Source: Mansonella perstans (lineage: Eukaryota; Nematoda; Chromadorea; Rhabditida; Onchocercidae). From it: a DNA stretch of 64,000 bases. Each line of letters opens with the position of its first letter. Positions within the stretch are counted from its first letter, which is position 1. A program made the translations under genes and the position numbers. Positions 26,395 through 40,100 of the stretch are shown one piece after another. Where the stretch lies: assembly GCA_037074765.1 (NCBI GenBank), contig JBAMDO010000062.1, positions 58,501-122,500 on the forward strand. The letters run 5' to 3'. The notes below the pieces were generated by a model. That model was not told the DNA's origin and did not search any database. It was given only the letters and a program-made list of their open reading frames with translations.

Positions 26395-29300
26395 TTAGCG
26401 AGGATTAGCAAGTGGTAGAAAGTGATGTTTTAGGCCTTTCAAATGTGAGGCTATTAGAGGAATTTGACATTGACAATCAGCTGTATGATCATTTAATGCT
26501 ATTAAACCATGCTCGCATTGATAACATGCTTGGAGATTTTTATAATCCTTGCCACTCAAATTACAACCAAATTCCTTCAAACATTCATTACAACCAATCA
26601 TTTTCCTGAAAAACAAGAAAAAAAAACTGATATCTTCTGTACAAACTTTGAAATTTTCCAATCCAATTCTTGAGTATAAATTAAGTCTTAGGTGTTCCTT
26701 TTTAATTATGTAATATTGAGTTTTTTCAAGAAATGAAAACCAGGCACACAAAAGTTAAGCATATACCTGCAAGGACTGGCTTGTATGCGAACTTTTTCTT
26801 GCTGTGGCTGATATCCACAAGTTGGACATTTAGCAACATCTACATAGAAATGATCCATGCTATGAATTGTTTGAAAGACAGTAACCGCCTATAAGATAAG
26901 AATTTCATACTTGAGAGATTTATTGCAATTGAAAATACAACTGTCGATGTGTATTACACTATAACTCTTAGGCTGTGCAGCTAAAATGTTTATCCACCTG
27001 ATCGTAAAGCGTCCTTAATTTAGTGGCTAATAAATCAGCCAATAATCGTTCAGAAATTAAATTTCGATGTTCTTCCAAACATTGTACTGAAGCTGCGGCA
27101 ACACAAGGAAGACAAGCATCGTGTGTGATCCGATCGAACTTATGCTTTAACACCCAATTCAACCAATACAATGCTACCATTGGTGTCCTTTTAGTTACCT
27201 CAAATTCTTGCATGTTATGAAATAAATTCAAAAATGTTTTTTAAAGCTACATTTAAGAACATATTTTAAAGCAAAAAATTGAGTTAAATTTGATTTATCT
27301 TGTCAATATTGAATTTAAATTTGAGGGCGCATCTATTGTCCCATTGGTCCTCTAATATTGCTATGTATATCGTGTAGTAATTAATGAAGCATTAGTCAAT
27401 TGTATAAGAAAGAAGTGAAGTTTCAAGTGATTTTAAACAATGTAAAAATTACATTATAGGCTTTACTAATTTGTTCCTTAATTAATACTACACTGCATGT
27501 TTTACTATTAAATTTAGTTAGCTATCTAAATAATCCACTGAAAAAGTATTAATAAACTGAGTACTTACATTATCTTGAATATACTTGGCACATTTCATTT
27601 CCAAATGTTTAGCACGAAATCGTTTTGACAACCTCATACATGTCTCCAAAATTTCATCTGTAATCACAGCTACTGCGAAATCTTTTTACTCAAATACCTG
27701 AATGGCATTTTGTGATGATCTTTATGGATTTTACGTAAAAATATGATCGAATTATTTTGAAGTAAAATGATGGCACTGGATAATTTGAAATAAAATGATA
27801 CAGGATAATGGTACAGGGTAATTTAGATATGTTTTTTTTTTTTTTTTTTTCAACACATTTCTCGATTGGAGTATTTATTTTGCATTAATCCGTTCTAAAG
27901 TCTTGTTCGTGATACCTGTCATATCAACAAAATTCTTTACAGTACTCTCCAAAAACCATTTAAATTGTGTGGCTGGTGGAGGATTTTTGAGCGATGAAAC
28001 AACAACGGCAAATTCGTCACAGGAACTTTGACAAGCTTCTGATGTGGATGCTGATTTGTCGGTCGCAAATAAGACTCGAAAATAATCGCTGACATGAGAA
28101 AGTTGGTGTTTACAAACCAAAAATTTTGTGTCCTGCAATCAAAATTTCAACATTTCGAAATAAAAAAAAGCCATGAAACCTTCCTCCAAAAATATTGCCA
28201 AAGAATTTTGGCGATAGAAAAAAAAAGTTTAAATTTAAATTTGCTTTAAATGGCTTTTTTTCTTGGGAATAGTTTATTCATTCATTAATTAACAAAAGAA
28301 AATTGCAAGAAAAAATGGCAGCAAAACTGCCAGACTGATTTTCACCTGAACAACAAGTGCAGCTGAACATTTTCCAAATTGACATTGTGGTGATAAATAA
28401 TTGAGCGTTTCTGAGATTTGGAGTCTTTTAAATGGTGATCTAAAGAACTTATTATATTTACAAATCACTAAAAAACCGGATACTGCAAATAACTTCATTT
28501 ATTTTATAAATGATCAAAACTTTGTGTAAGATCAGTGAGATAAAGATATATTACTTCAACATTGCTTAACCACAGTACGTTTGATCCCGTGGAAAAATAT
28601 TACCAAAAAATTTTATCAATACTTTTGAAAATACAAGAAATGGATAATTAATACTTTGAGCGACTTTTCTTGGAACTTCCATTGAATGATGTTTGCGTTG
28701 CTTTCTCTGGACTACTTGATCGTTGTCGACTGATATCTTTTTTCTCAGAATTGAAATCATTTTGCTTACTGTTCATTACCGATAGATCGAAATGATGCTC
28801 GAAATCATTTGTCGGACTGGACAATGATTCACAAGTTTCATTATGGTTATCCAGTGTACTACCCTTTAAAAGAGTGTAGGAATTTTTGAAAAATAATTTC
28901 AAAATCGATAAAAGTAATCTGGAACAACATATTTCACATATGTAAAAGTAGTTTAAAAGAAAATAGTTAAAAAAAATTATCTTATAATTTATTTTTTCTT
29001 ATATTTTATAAATCAAAAATTTCCATCGTTTTTTTAAAACCAATTTCAATGCAATCCCATTTGCATTTAAGATTTTCTTAGCTGTAATTGTTAATTAAAT
29101 TCAGTTCTAAACATTTTACAAAATAAGGCTAATGAAAATTTCTGAGAATTGCTTTGAAAATTCTTTAGTAATGCGAAATTTGTAGAACTTACTCGAGCTG
29201 AACTTAATTCTCTTGGAATAATTAGCTCTTTGTCAGGAGATATAGAATCCGATTGGTGTGATGCATTATAAGAGGGTATTCTATCAAATGGATGTGCATC

Positions 29301-29981
29301 CCATCGATGATCTTCCTATAGTAATCAATATCATATCAAGATGATACGTGCAGATGAAAAATTATTTCGACTATCTTTATGGATTAATTAATTTGAAATC
29401 ATCAAAAATATATAGGAATGCCAATGATGCATAGCTTCATATGTGCTTCTTGAAAACGAAAACTTTTAGAATTGCATTATTGAATCATTGTCAACTTCTA
29501 AATCATTGCGAGTTATTAAAGACGAAAGAACACTTTAGATATATCATTAATTGGAAAAAGCATTGAAGTTAGTGTTATTAAAATAAGTGTGAAAGTTTAT
29601 TGATAGGATTTATTAATGTTGCTGTAAATTAAGTGAACAAATATTCGCGAAGTTTTCTGAAGTTGTCCTTTTCTGGATTTCCGCACGAATCTCATTCTCG
29701 AGAGGAATTTATTTAAGTGGGCTATTTCCAGTGACTGATTGGAATCACGAAAATATTACTTTCATTACTTTGTTGGAGCAAAATAAGGCACTTGATTGGA
29801 AGTTTTGAGTGTCGTATTCTGGATGCACAAAATAATCATAATCGGGTGCTCCGCACCCAAACTGAGAAGATTGCTGCTGACAAGTTTTTCGCTTCCAGTG
29901 AAAATCATTTCTTTGTTGCTTCACCGGTGATACTGATCGAGATTTGGCTCGATCAACTATTTTCTTGATGAAGTTTGCCAT
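26395..29981 (-). CDS. BTB-domain protein with Cys-rich C terminus
   Basis: Nine exons: 29981-29769, 29315-29193, 28863-28655, 28439-28346, 28132-27916, 27657-27569, about 27198-26998, 26888-26767, 26605-26395; about 492 residues. Residues 1-190 are low in hydrophobics, basic and Ser-rich (SRSVSPVK, RQRSSSPEKATQ), probably disordered and phosphorylated. The BTB fold covers about 197-310: FGKCSAALVVQDTKFLVCKHQLSHVSDYF is its classic core, here split by an exon border after VVQ, and TDEILETCMRLSKRF its last helices. A helical region (VALYWLNWVLKHKFDR) follows. The last 110 residues hold CPTCG, CNECLKEFGC, CYQC and CQC clusters that could bind zinc. BTB proteins often act as Cullin-3 substrate adaptors; that role is inference. 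Exon 1 could end at 29760 instead. The exon 6/7 join needs a GAG acceptor in the simplest version, or a different donor. I do not recognise a named orthologue. Confidence 0.78.
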
Positions 29982-30005
29982 TTTCACTATATCGTTGTTG
30001 ATGAA

Positions 30006-30007
30006 CT
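30006..30007 (-). promoter_or_regulatory. probable splice acceptor in the 5'UTR of the BTB gene
   Basis: On the minus strand GTGTTGCAG ends 24 bases before the ATG at 29981. It could be the spliced-leader site. Confidence 0.45.
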
Positions 30008-30014
30008 GCAACAC

Positions 30015-33000
30015 CGTTTCAAACTCTTATCGTTTTCTAGAAGTGTTGATTGATCAAGCAAAAATTATGATAGTAAAAAGGTGAAAAGTTAAGAAAAATT
30101 TGATTTTTGTGGTAAGTGATAATTTAAATGAATCTCTCATTTGATTATAACATCATATAATTTTAAAGAGTGAATGGCAGGAAATTTTAAATAATTATAT
30201 TTAACTGCAAAAATCAATTGGATCGCTGAAATAAGCACAACATTGTTAGAAAAGAAGCACAGATTGTTGAAAGGTCGAGTTGTTTTCGGATTTATGGTTT
30301 GCTTTAGTTTGCTGCAATAACATCATAATTCATTAAACTTGTAAACATAAAAATCAGTAAAGCAAGCAAAGCGAGCATAAATTTTCCGACAAACCATTTT
30401 CATTTTTTTGAACAGAATGACATATTTAAGAAGAAAATTACTAATCTTCGTAGTAGTTATTTTTTTAAACTGAGCTGCTTAATGAACATTATGTGAATTA
30501 ATTTACTAATATTATCAAATTATAAATGCGCTCGCTGCAAATGTAATATGAAAAGTGGCACAAACACGTTTTGGTCGATAAGAAGAGTTTCAAATAGATA
30601 ATTAATTCCAGATCAATAGAAATAATTAATTATGAATTGTATTCATCACTGAAGTTGGAATATTCCAAGACGAAGCTAAGAAAAAACAATTTCAGGCAAA
30701 ATTTCTGATAAATTACTTTTTCAAAAATTTTTATATTACTTCAATTTTCAAATCATTTCCAAGAAATTCAAAACAAATTAGACAAATTAGTTCAAAAATC
30801 TTCAAATTTAATCATTCAAAATATTCATCAATTTCTAGAAAATTCAAAAATTATTTTCCACCAATTTACAGTTTTTAAAATTATCTATGTCAGAGTTATT
30901 GTGGCGATCTGTTGGATATTTTGAGAGAACTCAAAGATTTGAAGTAAAAAGAAAAGTTTTGACAATTTTTTTTCCTACACCACAAATACCGCATTACACC
31001 ATGATTATAACATTTTGGAAACAGTAATAATTCTTATCAATGAAGCAGAATAGGAGAGAAATTAAATAAATGCAACTTGAAGAAAAATAAACAGCTGCTC
31101 TGCTGTAGAAATAAAAATTAGTGAGGATGAAGTTCGTCTAACTTCATAAAAACATCACATAAAGTTCACTTCACTGCCTTTAACCCACTTGAAGATTCAG
31201 TAAATTGCATTCTTAAAAATAAAAGGTTTAATTGGGGACAAAATTTATTAATTAATTAGTTTTATGTGTGTGTTTGTTACATTTTTTTAACAGCGTTTTA
31301 ATCTATTTGAGTCTTGATGAATATACATAAAATTGTGCGATCAATCATCAAAACTTATAAACAAAATTTTATAAACCAAAATACTTCAGCAATTAATTGA
31401 ATTCGTTAAACTTCATAAATCAAAGTAAATTAGATTATATCAACAATGAACATTTCACAAAGTAAACAGTAGGATGTGTTAAAAATATCGGTTAATTTAC
31501 TGAGTTATAGGCATCTTTTTGAAAATTTGAAAATTAGAAATGAAATTTAAAAAAAAGAAAGTTAAATTGTTGATGCAGAAGTGAAATGAGTATAATGAAA
31601 TTGAAGAATCGATAATTAATGTTTGCAATTGTTTGAACAACAAGTTAATTGAGATAGCTTGTCTTAGAACAAAAGATTGATTGGATGTTAAAGGGTAATG
31701 GAAAGTTTTAATGAGCGGATATATTTATGCAAGAGCTTTTCAAAATTAGTTCAAAAAACAAAAACATTTAGCAAAAACGATGCTAATAATAAAAATGATG
31801 AGAAAGATGAATGAGTAGGATGTCTCCCGTTAAATGAAAAGTTTTTTTTTCAAAAATTCACATTTGTTACTTCAATCTCATGTCATAATATTTGAGAAAG
31901 TCTTAACCTTTGACCAATGTAAATTATTCCAACATTACTTCGAGACTTTTCAAAACAATTTAATGAGTCATCATAAAAATTTTGATGAACGTTAAAATAA
32001 TTTTCAACTTGTTTTTCAGTTTCTTTCTTCATATGCAATTTATTAGCTGCACTGACTGAACATTTATTATTTTAAAAAAAAATTATGAATTAAAAATAAA
32101 ATAAATTTTTATACATAAAAGGATGAATTAGAAATAAAAAATAACATTTGAAGAAAAAAACAAGAAAATGGATTTAATTAAGAAGATAATTAACATTCAT
32201 ACGATTAAAATGATAATCAACATTCATCCCATTAAGATGATAATCATATATTGATGTTGCTTCACTAATTTAAGCTATTCTAGTAGAAATGACTGTTACA
32301 ACAATATCATTTTGTTACCTACAATAGGGTTGAAGGTCAATGACGATAGAATCATTGTTACAGGAAAAAAAAAAGGTTTTTATTGCAGAAGCGTTGTAGT
32401 ATATGCTAAATTTAAAATCATGATGTTGGAATAGCTATAACTGATGATGAAATGATTAAAAGAATATCGATTTATCATTTCTTTTTTTCATTGATCAATC
32501 ATTTCTTTTTTTACATTTTTATCGAATTAGGCTGACGAATTTTTTTTGCTTTGTCTTTTTTTATTTATCTGTTCATTATAGTAACCAATACTGAACATCA
32601 CAAATTTTGAAAGATACAATTGCTTTCTAATCACATTTCACATAATTTTTTTATTTTTTCTAAATTAAAAATCACTGAAAATTTAAAACTTTTTTAATTA
32701 AAAAATACAATTATTACTTTAAAGAATTCATTTCTGTTTGTCTTGCACTAATCTTCTGGATTATGCAACTATAATTTGCTAGATTTAATCGCAGATTACT
32801 CCAGAAAATTTGAGCTTATTTTTGTCCATGACACTGATTAAAAATTCAGCAATTGTAGTTTTATGATCTCTATGTAATTTTGTGTGAGTCTAACAGAAAT
32901 GTATCCTTTAAACATCTGTGTTCGAAACAATTCGAAAAATATTTCCTTAATTTCAATTGATAAAATTAAATCTGAAATTTATTTATATCGTTTAATAGTC

Positions 33001-34079
33001 ATAGCTTAAAACATTTATTATGTATAGTACATAAAATAATCTAGGCCGATTTGTATAGTACATTTCATCAAAAATTGAGTACATAAAATTAAATTGTTGT
33101 GAAGAGAATAGCAAGTGAAGAGGATTATAGGCTATTTCATAGAGTGGCGATGAAAATGATCGGACAAACAGATTGACCTCAACCCGATTTTGGAAACTAA
33201 TCTTCTATTTCGGGAATGAAACTATTCCACCATTCTTTCCATTCATCTCGGGAATCAATCTTTCTTTTTGTCCATTATTCTGTTGATTATCCGGATATCT
33301 ACTATTATAATTAAATATCACATAATTATATTGTTTTATAAATGATTGATTCAACAAGGCCTAAATTATTTTCAAAAATTTCCACGTCAATTGACAGTTG
33401 TAACTTTGAACCTTGCTTGTCCTTTAAAAGTTAATCTTAGAAGAAGTTCGGAAGTTTCTATTACAGTTCCATTATATTGTGATGGAATATGCACGAAATA
33501 AAACACAAATATTGCTTGAGTTAGTCACTTTATAGTGCTCATTCGAACTTCAGTTATCATTCACCTTCATTTATCCCATACCTGGAATAATCTAAAAGTA
33601 CAGGAAGTTGAAAAAAGATTTTTTTGATTTATTAAGCAAATAAAAAAACAAATGAGCAAATAATCTGACCTTGAATTTTTTCAAAATTAAAAATTAAATG
33701 ACTTATCTGTGGCTACTTCAAAAGTTTTATGTATCATCTTATCAATGATCTTTTCACTGAGTAATTAAATACCACTCTGCTGTCAAATTTTCTCTGGTCA
33801 TTTATCGATAATTATCGAAGAAGTATTGTTGGAGGGTGAGGGGGAAAAAAGAGATAAAAGAAAAGGAAAAAAGAAAATTTTCAAAAAAAACTTTTTTTTT
33901 GAACAAATTGTAAGGTACAGAAAAAATTTTTATTTACCTTTTACATCAAACCACTTTTATCTTTTTGCCCATTCTCTTTTTTTTCTTCCTATATTCCTCT
34001 TCCTTTTTCCTGATCCTTGTAATTGCACTCTATCAATCTTTCTTAACCTGACTATTTTCTGCATCTTTATTATTTTTGC
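30015..34079. other. divergent upstream region, BTB and TIL-SOD genes
   Basis: About 4 kb between two genes transcribed outward, so it should contain both promoters. It is AT-rich, without coding potential that I can support. A pyrimidine-rich tract (about 33950-34080) leads into the TIL-SOD 5'UTR acceptor. A plus-strand open frame at 33826-34143 runs through this tract and is not convincing as protein. Confidence 0.5.
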
Positions 34080-34081
34080 AG
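34080..34081 (+). promoter_or_regulatory. probable trans-splice acceptor of the TIL-SOD gene
   Basis: A pyrimidine-rich tract ending in TTATTTTTGCAG lies about 60 bases before the ATG at 34143. It is a strong nematode acceptor with no coding exon upstream, so a spliced leader or 5'UTR intron is likely. Confidence 0.55.
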
Positions 34082-34142
34082 AAAATTCACATAAAAGTAA
34101 CAATTATTTGAATACGACAATTATTCGGCGTTATTATCGCTA

Positions 34143-37100
34143 ATGCCTATGAAGAACTTCATAAGAACATTATCATTCCTTGGCATTTTATTTGCAAGCT
34201 TTATAAGAACACAAAGATTTCGAAGTGAGGAATTTTAATTCAAACTTTTTTGAAATTTGCAACTTTTTAACTTTCAACTACTTAACTTGTAAAAGCATTT
34301 TTTTAACTTGTAAAAAGATTAATGGTTTTATGTGTCATTGACAATAACAGTAACAGTAGAGATAACATGGAAAAACAATTTGCTGATGATATGCCAATGA
34401 AAATTTACAAATTTTGAATTTAACACTTTTAAAAACTGATTTGTTCATTTTCATATTTATCAAGTAATTGAATGATTTGTAAAGAAATAAAGATCAAATT
34501 GATATATGAAGTGATAAAAATTAATTGATATCTAATAAATGCTCTTTCTGTGATCATGAAATGTTTTAGGAATTTGTGAATCGCAAAAGACATGTATCAA
34601 TTGCGGTGATGATCGCTTCTCGTACTACAAATGCAGTGTTCCACAAGATTGCTTTACTAATGAGAACTGTACCACACAAGGTTTCTGCTGTCCTACTACT
34701 GATTTTGACAGCACAGTATCGTCATCTTTATCTAATGATGATTTTGGTATGCACCATTACCTATCGTACTTTTGCTTTCTTGAATAAGAATTACAGTTAT
34801 TAGAATAATAAGGAAGAAGTATATAAAGCAGTGCTTGCTTACCGTTGAATAGCACTAACATTGAAATTGTATATAGTTTTATGGGATTTTCTTACTGATA
34901 ATTAAGTGCACGAAAGTTTTGTAAGTAAAAAGTACAGTGTACAGTGTGTGTTCATTAACAATCCAGCATTTCATTTGACAGAATGAAGGTAGAAAGACAG
35001 AATCAAAACAAATCTCGGATTACATTGGATTCTATTTTGTGGAATGAAGATGAATCTGAATACGTAACATAAGAAATCTTTACAAAACAACTTGTGCAAA
35101 TTTTTCCTGAAGCTTACAAGCATTTTTTTACAGAATTTCTTGATGTTCCAGCTCTCAAATATGAATCTGAAAAGTCAGAAATGTGTCCGGATGGAAGTCC
35201 ATGGATTCGACAATGTAGTACTGATTCGGATTGCATGTTTGGTAATGAAATCTGTGCAATAGGAAAATGCTGTTCAGGTTACTGATAATCCTGTTTATGT
35301 AATTTGCGAATAAAGAAAAGTTTATTGCTATTTTAAAAAAAGGAGAAAAAAAGTTTTTTATATTTAAGAAATTTTCGCATATTATAAACAGTGTCTCTTC
35401 TTGCAGTATGTTTGCAGCAACGACGTCGGATACTAAACGATCTGCCAAATACTAATGTTGTTGGTGTACATATTCCTCAATGTGATCCTACTGGAAAATA
35501 TTATCGGGCAGTACAGTGTCGCGTCGGAACTGAAGAGTGTTGGTGTGTTTCACGATTTGGCCAAATTATTGGTTGGTTGAAACCAAAAACAGCAGACTCA
35601 AACACAGCATGTGAGACACTACGATTAACAGCAAAGCGCATTATGGAGGATAAACGAAAACAGGTGGAAGTGAATCGAAAGCAGGAAAATTTAACAAATC
35701 CAAAACAAGTGAACCAGTCGATCACTGCATTATCCAAACATCAAAGTCCAGATCTAAAGCAGCAACTTCAGGCTAGAAGTATTAGACTCAATGATAAATG
35801 TTTGTCATCAAAATCTGGAAAATGTCCGGAACAACCGGCATCATTTACTGGTACATCGAAACTTTGTTACTGTGACAGTGATTGTTCCGATTCGCAGAAA
35901 TGTTGTCCGATTTTAACCGGTGGATGGGCTTGTTCCACGAATATTAAACCTAATACCGGTAACTTATATCTACTTCATTTTTCGAGAGAAATATTATTTC
36001 TATTTACTTGATTTTTAAACTTACTGAACGGGGATTTTCGACTCATATTAATTTAACATCCTAGGAATTTCTAACAATCAATAGAATGTAATACTTGTTT
36101 AAAAAAAGCTTTGCCTATGAAATATTTAATTTAAAGTTTTATAGATAATTTATGAAAATAATAAATTAAAAATCAAATTACTTAATAATATCATCATCTC
36201 TTGCAGATCAGTTGTTAACGCATTCTTCATCAACCAATTTAACGACATTATGTGCCGAAAATGAACAATTTGTGGAGTGTGTTGACTTATGTAAACCAAC
36301 CTGCGTTTCAAAAACAACGATTCCATGTTTCATTGAACGATGCAAGAGTGGATGTCAGTGCAAACCAGGTTTCCGGTTTTCTTTTGAACCGATTATTTTG
36401 AAAAAAAAATTATATGTTAACTTAAACATATCACTTTTCTTTTCTATTTACAGAATCTAATCTAACCCAAATATTTAAGATTTACCAATTTTAATTAATA
36501 GACAACAATAAAATTATTAAACGAAAAATTAACATTCATCTCAAAGAGCCTTATCCTAAAAAAAGCGTGAATTTATTTAAAAATAGGTTTATGATATAAA
36601 TTTGATCGAGATTTAAATAAAATCTTAATAAATCTCCTTTTCAGGTTTTGTTCGTCAAAGAAATGACCTTAGTGCAGCGTGTATCCCGCAGAATGAATGC
36701 CCTCAACAGATTACTGAAATAGAAATACGTTGCAGCGATCCTTTACGTGAATATAAAACTTGTGGTTCAGCTTGTCCGATTTCTTGCTCTCCTCAAAAAG
36801 ACAAATGTGTAGATGAAGAGTGCGTGGAAGGATGCTTTTGTAAAATTCCATATATTCTCGAGAATGGTTCAGATCCAGTTCATTCGAAGTGAGCATTTCC
36901 AATTAAATCAAAATGATATTTCAGAGGCTTTCGAATACCTCTCAATAATATTTCCATTCAATTAATTGATCTTTATGATTCATGTCAAAGTTTTATCGTG
37001 GATTCAAAATGATGGGTTTTGATTTTGGTTTGATTGGTAGTAAATTTTATTAAATTAAATTTCTATAAAAATGGATAGCGAAAATTGCTTTCGATTAACA

Positions 37101-40100
37101 TTCTTTTTAAATGTTATGTTCAAGATTTTTATCTCATCCAAATTAAAATTTTATTGAAGTTTAAAATGACGAAAATCATTTGAATTTCAGATGCATCCTA
37201 CCCGTATACTGTCCTTTATTAGTAAAAGATTATATTCCATTGAATGCTACCATTCAGTTTGTTTCAATGAATAACAAAACCTCCCATTCATTTTCCAAAC
37301 ATCGCGAAGATTCGATCACTCAACCGATACTAATGCGTTGCAGCGATTCATTAAAGAATTTTCAAATTTGTGGTTCTGGCTGTCCAGGTTATCAGATTTT
37401 CCATCTCTTTTTAAATCATTCACAGCTAAAGCTTCAGTGATATTATTTTATATATGTAATCATCATTAAATAAACTATAAGTGCAAAGAAGGAAAAAATT
37501 TAAATCCCGGAAAAAATGTAAATAAATGGATTCAAAAGAAGAAAAAAATATTCCTACTGATAATTTTTTCTACATTTTCCTTTGTTTTGCTTAATCTCAG
37601 TTGGTTGCAATAATCAAATTGCTGGCCTCTGTGGTACACAATGTGTTGCCGGATGTTTCTGTAGAAATCCATATATTCTACAAGATGCTTATAATTTGAA
37701 TTCCCAATGTATACTACCACAACAATGTCAGTCATTAACATATCAACAACAAATTTGTTCTGATCCTCGAAAAGAATGGACACATTGCTTTTTCAATGAG
37801 TTAGTTAAACGAATTAACTTCTTTGATTCTTTCATTTTTCCATATTTTGTATTTACTTTCATTTTTACTCTGTTATTTTCTTAATTATGAAACATTCATT
37901 AATTTTCATATCGTATGAATGCAAGAGAGCAATCAGCAAAAAAATTTTATCAAACAAGGTTCAGGGAGAAAACTATGAGGTATATTTTAATAATGTTGAA
38001 TTAAATCATCTTTTTGGATTTACAACACATTATTTTTATACAGATGCTCACCTAGTTGCTCAAATCCGGAAACGCAATGTAAATCAAGTGATTGTACTCC
38101 TGGCTGCATTTGTCGTAAACCATACCTATTGCTTGATTCACGTAATCCTAATTCACGTTGTGTACTTCCCAGTGAATGTGGTTCTCAGTGTTCTGATCCA
38201 CTAAAAGAATATCAGGCTTGTGCTACTTCATGTCCAATGGGTTGCAATAATCGAATGCCACAGACATGCTCACCATGTGTATCCGGATGTTTCTGCAAAT
38301 CCGGTTCGCATTTTTTTTTCCAAGAAATTTTTTGAAGATTTTGCATAATTTCATAAATATCCCAAAATAAAAACTTTGAAGTTGTTTGATTTGATGGAAT
38401 AATCGATCATTCTATCCTGGCATATATCTAATTTTAGGATTCGTATTTGAAGATGCTATAAACTGGCGTACATCTAAATGTATACCATTAAGTCAATGTC
38501 CAATGACCAATGTTTCGACTTTGGCCATATCATTCAGTCCGGAAAACAATGATTCAAGTACATCTTCCGGATTATTGATTTTTTTTCAGCAACTAATTCA
38601 TTTCAACAACTAATTTAATCCTTAGTTTGTACAAGTTATGAAAATATGTTAAACTGCTAATTTTTATAGATAATTTGGCAGAATGTCCTATGACAACAAT
38701 TGATTTGAGTGGAAAATTTTGCAATTTTGATTCTGACTGCCCAATCCAGCAGGTAAACAAATCAAGTCACATTAATCACAATATTATATTTTCTTTTAAG
38801 TATGTTAGCGTTATCTTTTGTTGAAAGATATTATTAACATTTCATTTGATGGTTTCAAAACTACTATATAAGTTAAATATCTTGAGATCAAATCAAAGTG
38901 ATGTAATCTTGATAATGAAGAATTAAAAGTTAATTACACGAAAAAATGATATTTTAGCGCTGTTGTCGTTCAAATCTATTTGCAATAATCAGTTCAAAAC
39001 GATCACGTTGCACTTGTCTCGATCCACATGCATATTGGGATCCATGTGGTAATTTATGCCCAGAATACTGTGGACAACCTGCGATACCGGTGTGTTCCTC
39101 AACCTGTAATCCTGGCTGCCACTGTGGATATGGTTATGTGAAAGCACGAAATAACGTAATGGCTCCATGTGTACTAAAAACAGAATGTTTTCAGCAAGGT
39201 AGTTTTGTATTTCTATTTCGATTTTTTCTTTGAATTTTATTTTAAAAAAACAAAGTTTAATTCGGTTATAATATTCATTTCCAATCACTTCTTAAAATTT
39301 ATTGATAGCAAAGTGATTAATATTTCGACAATTATATTATTGCAACATAATTTTTATTGTTAGCAATAATTCTTGCTTTTTTTAAAAAAAACTGTGAGCC
39401 TAATTTTAAGATTTTTAATTACAATGGAATTTTTTGCAGATTCAATTTATTTTTTAAATTAAAAGGAAAGAAGCAATTAATTTTAGTTCTATTTAAATCC
39501 AGAAATATTTCAGAAAAATATCATGGTACTGATGAAGAAGAAAAGCGTACAACGATACAAGAGCCAAATAATCTCTATAAAGAAATAGCAACTGTAAAAA
39601 TGCTAAGTAATGAAAATAAAGTTATTGGTGATGTGAAAATCAAAGAGATTAATAAAGAAAGAATTAAATTGGAAGGTACAATTGAAGGTAAATATTTGCA
39701 ACAAATTTCAATATTACTAACAATAGAATTGCATACACGAACTTTTTTTAAACCAAAAATTAAAAGTCTTTTAAGGCATTAAAAAATCGAGAAGGAAAAA
39801 GAGAAAAAAAGCAGAGAATGATGGATAACCATCAAGATTAAACGATTAAAAGCTGCTACATAGTTGAGTTTATAAAAAAAAAAAAATTGTGGTATTTAAT
39901 TTTATAATTTCATTGAATTGATAAAGTTTATCCGAACAATAAGAATAAATAATAAAGACAAATATTAATTAATACATGCTTTAAAGCAAATACTTGTTGA
40001 CAAACAAATTTTGATTTATAAAAAAAAATATAGAATTTGCCATAATTATTTGAATTAATAGACTAATAAGTGCGTTATTAGTTATTAGCTCATTAATTCC

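Noticed and set aside
26412..26609. Plus-strand frame over the last BTB exon
   Set aside because: It is the antisense of an exon that carries the CxxC clusters in the other frame.
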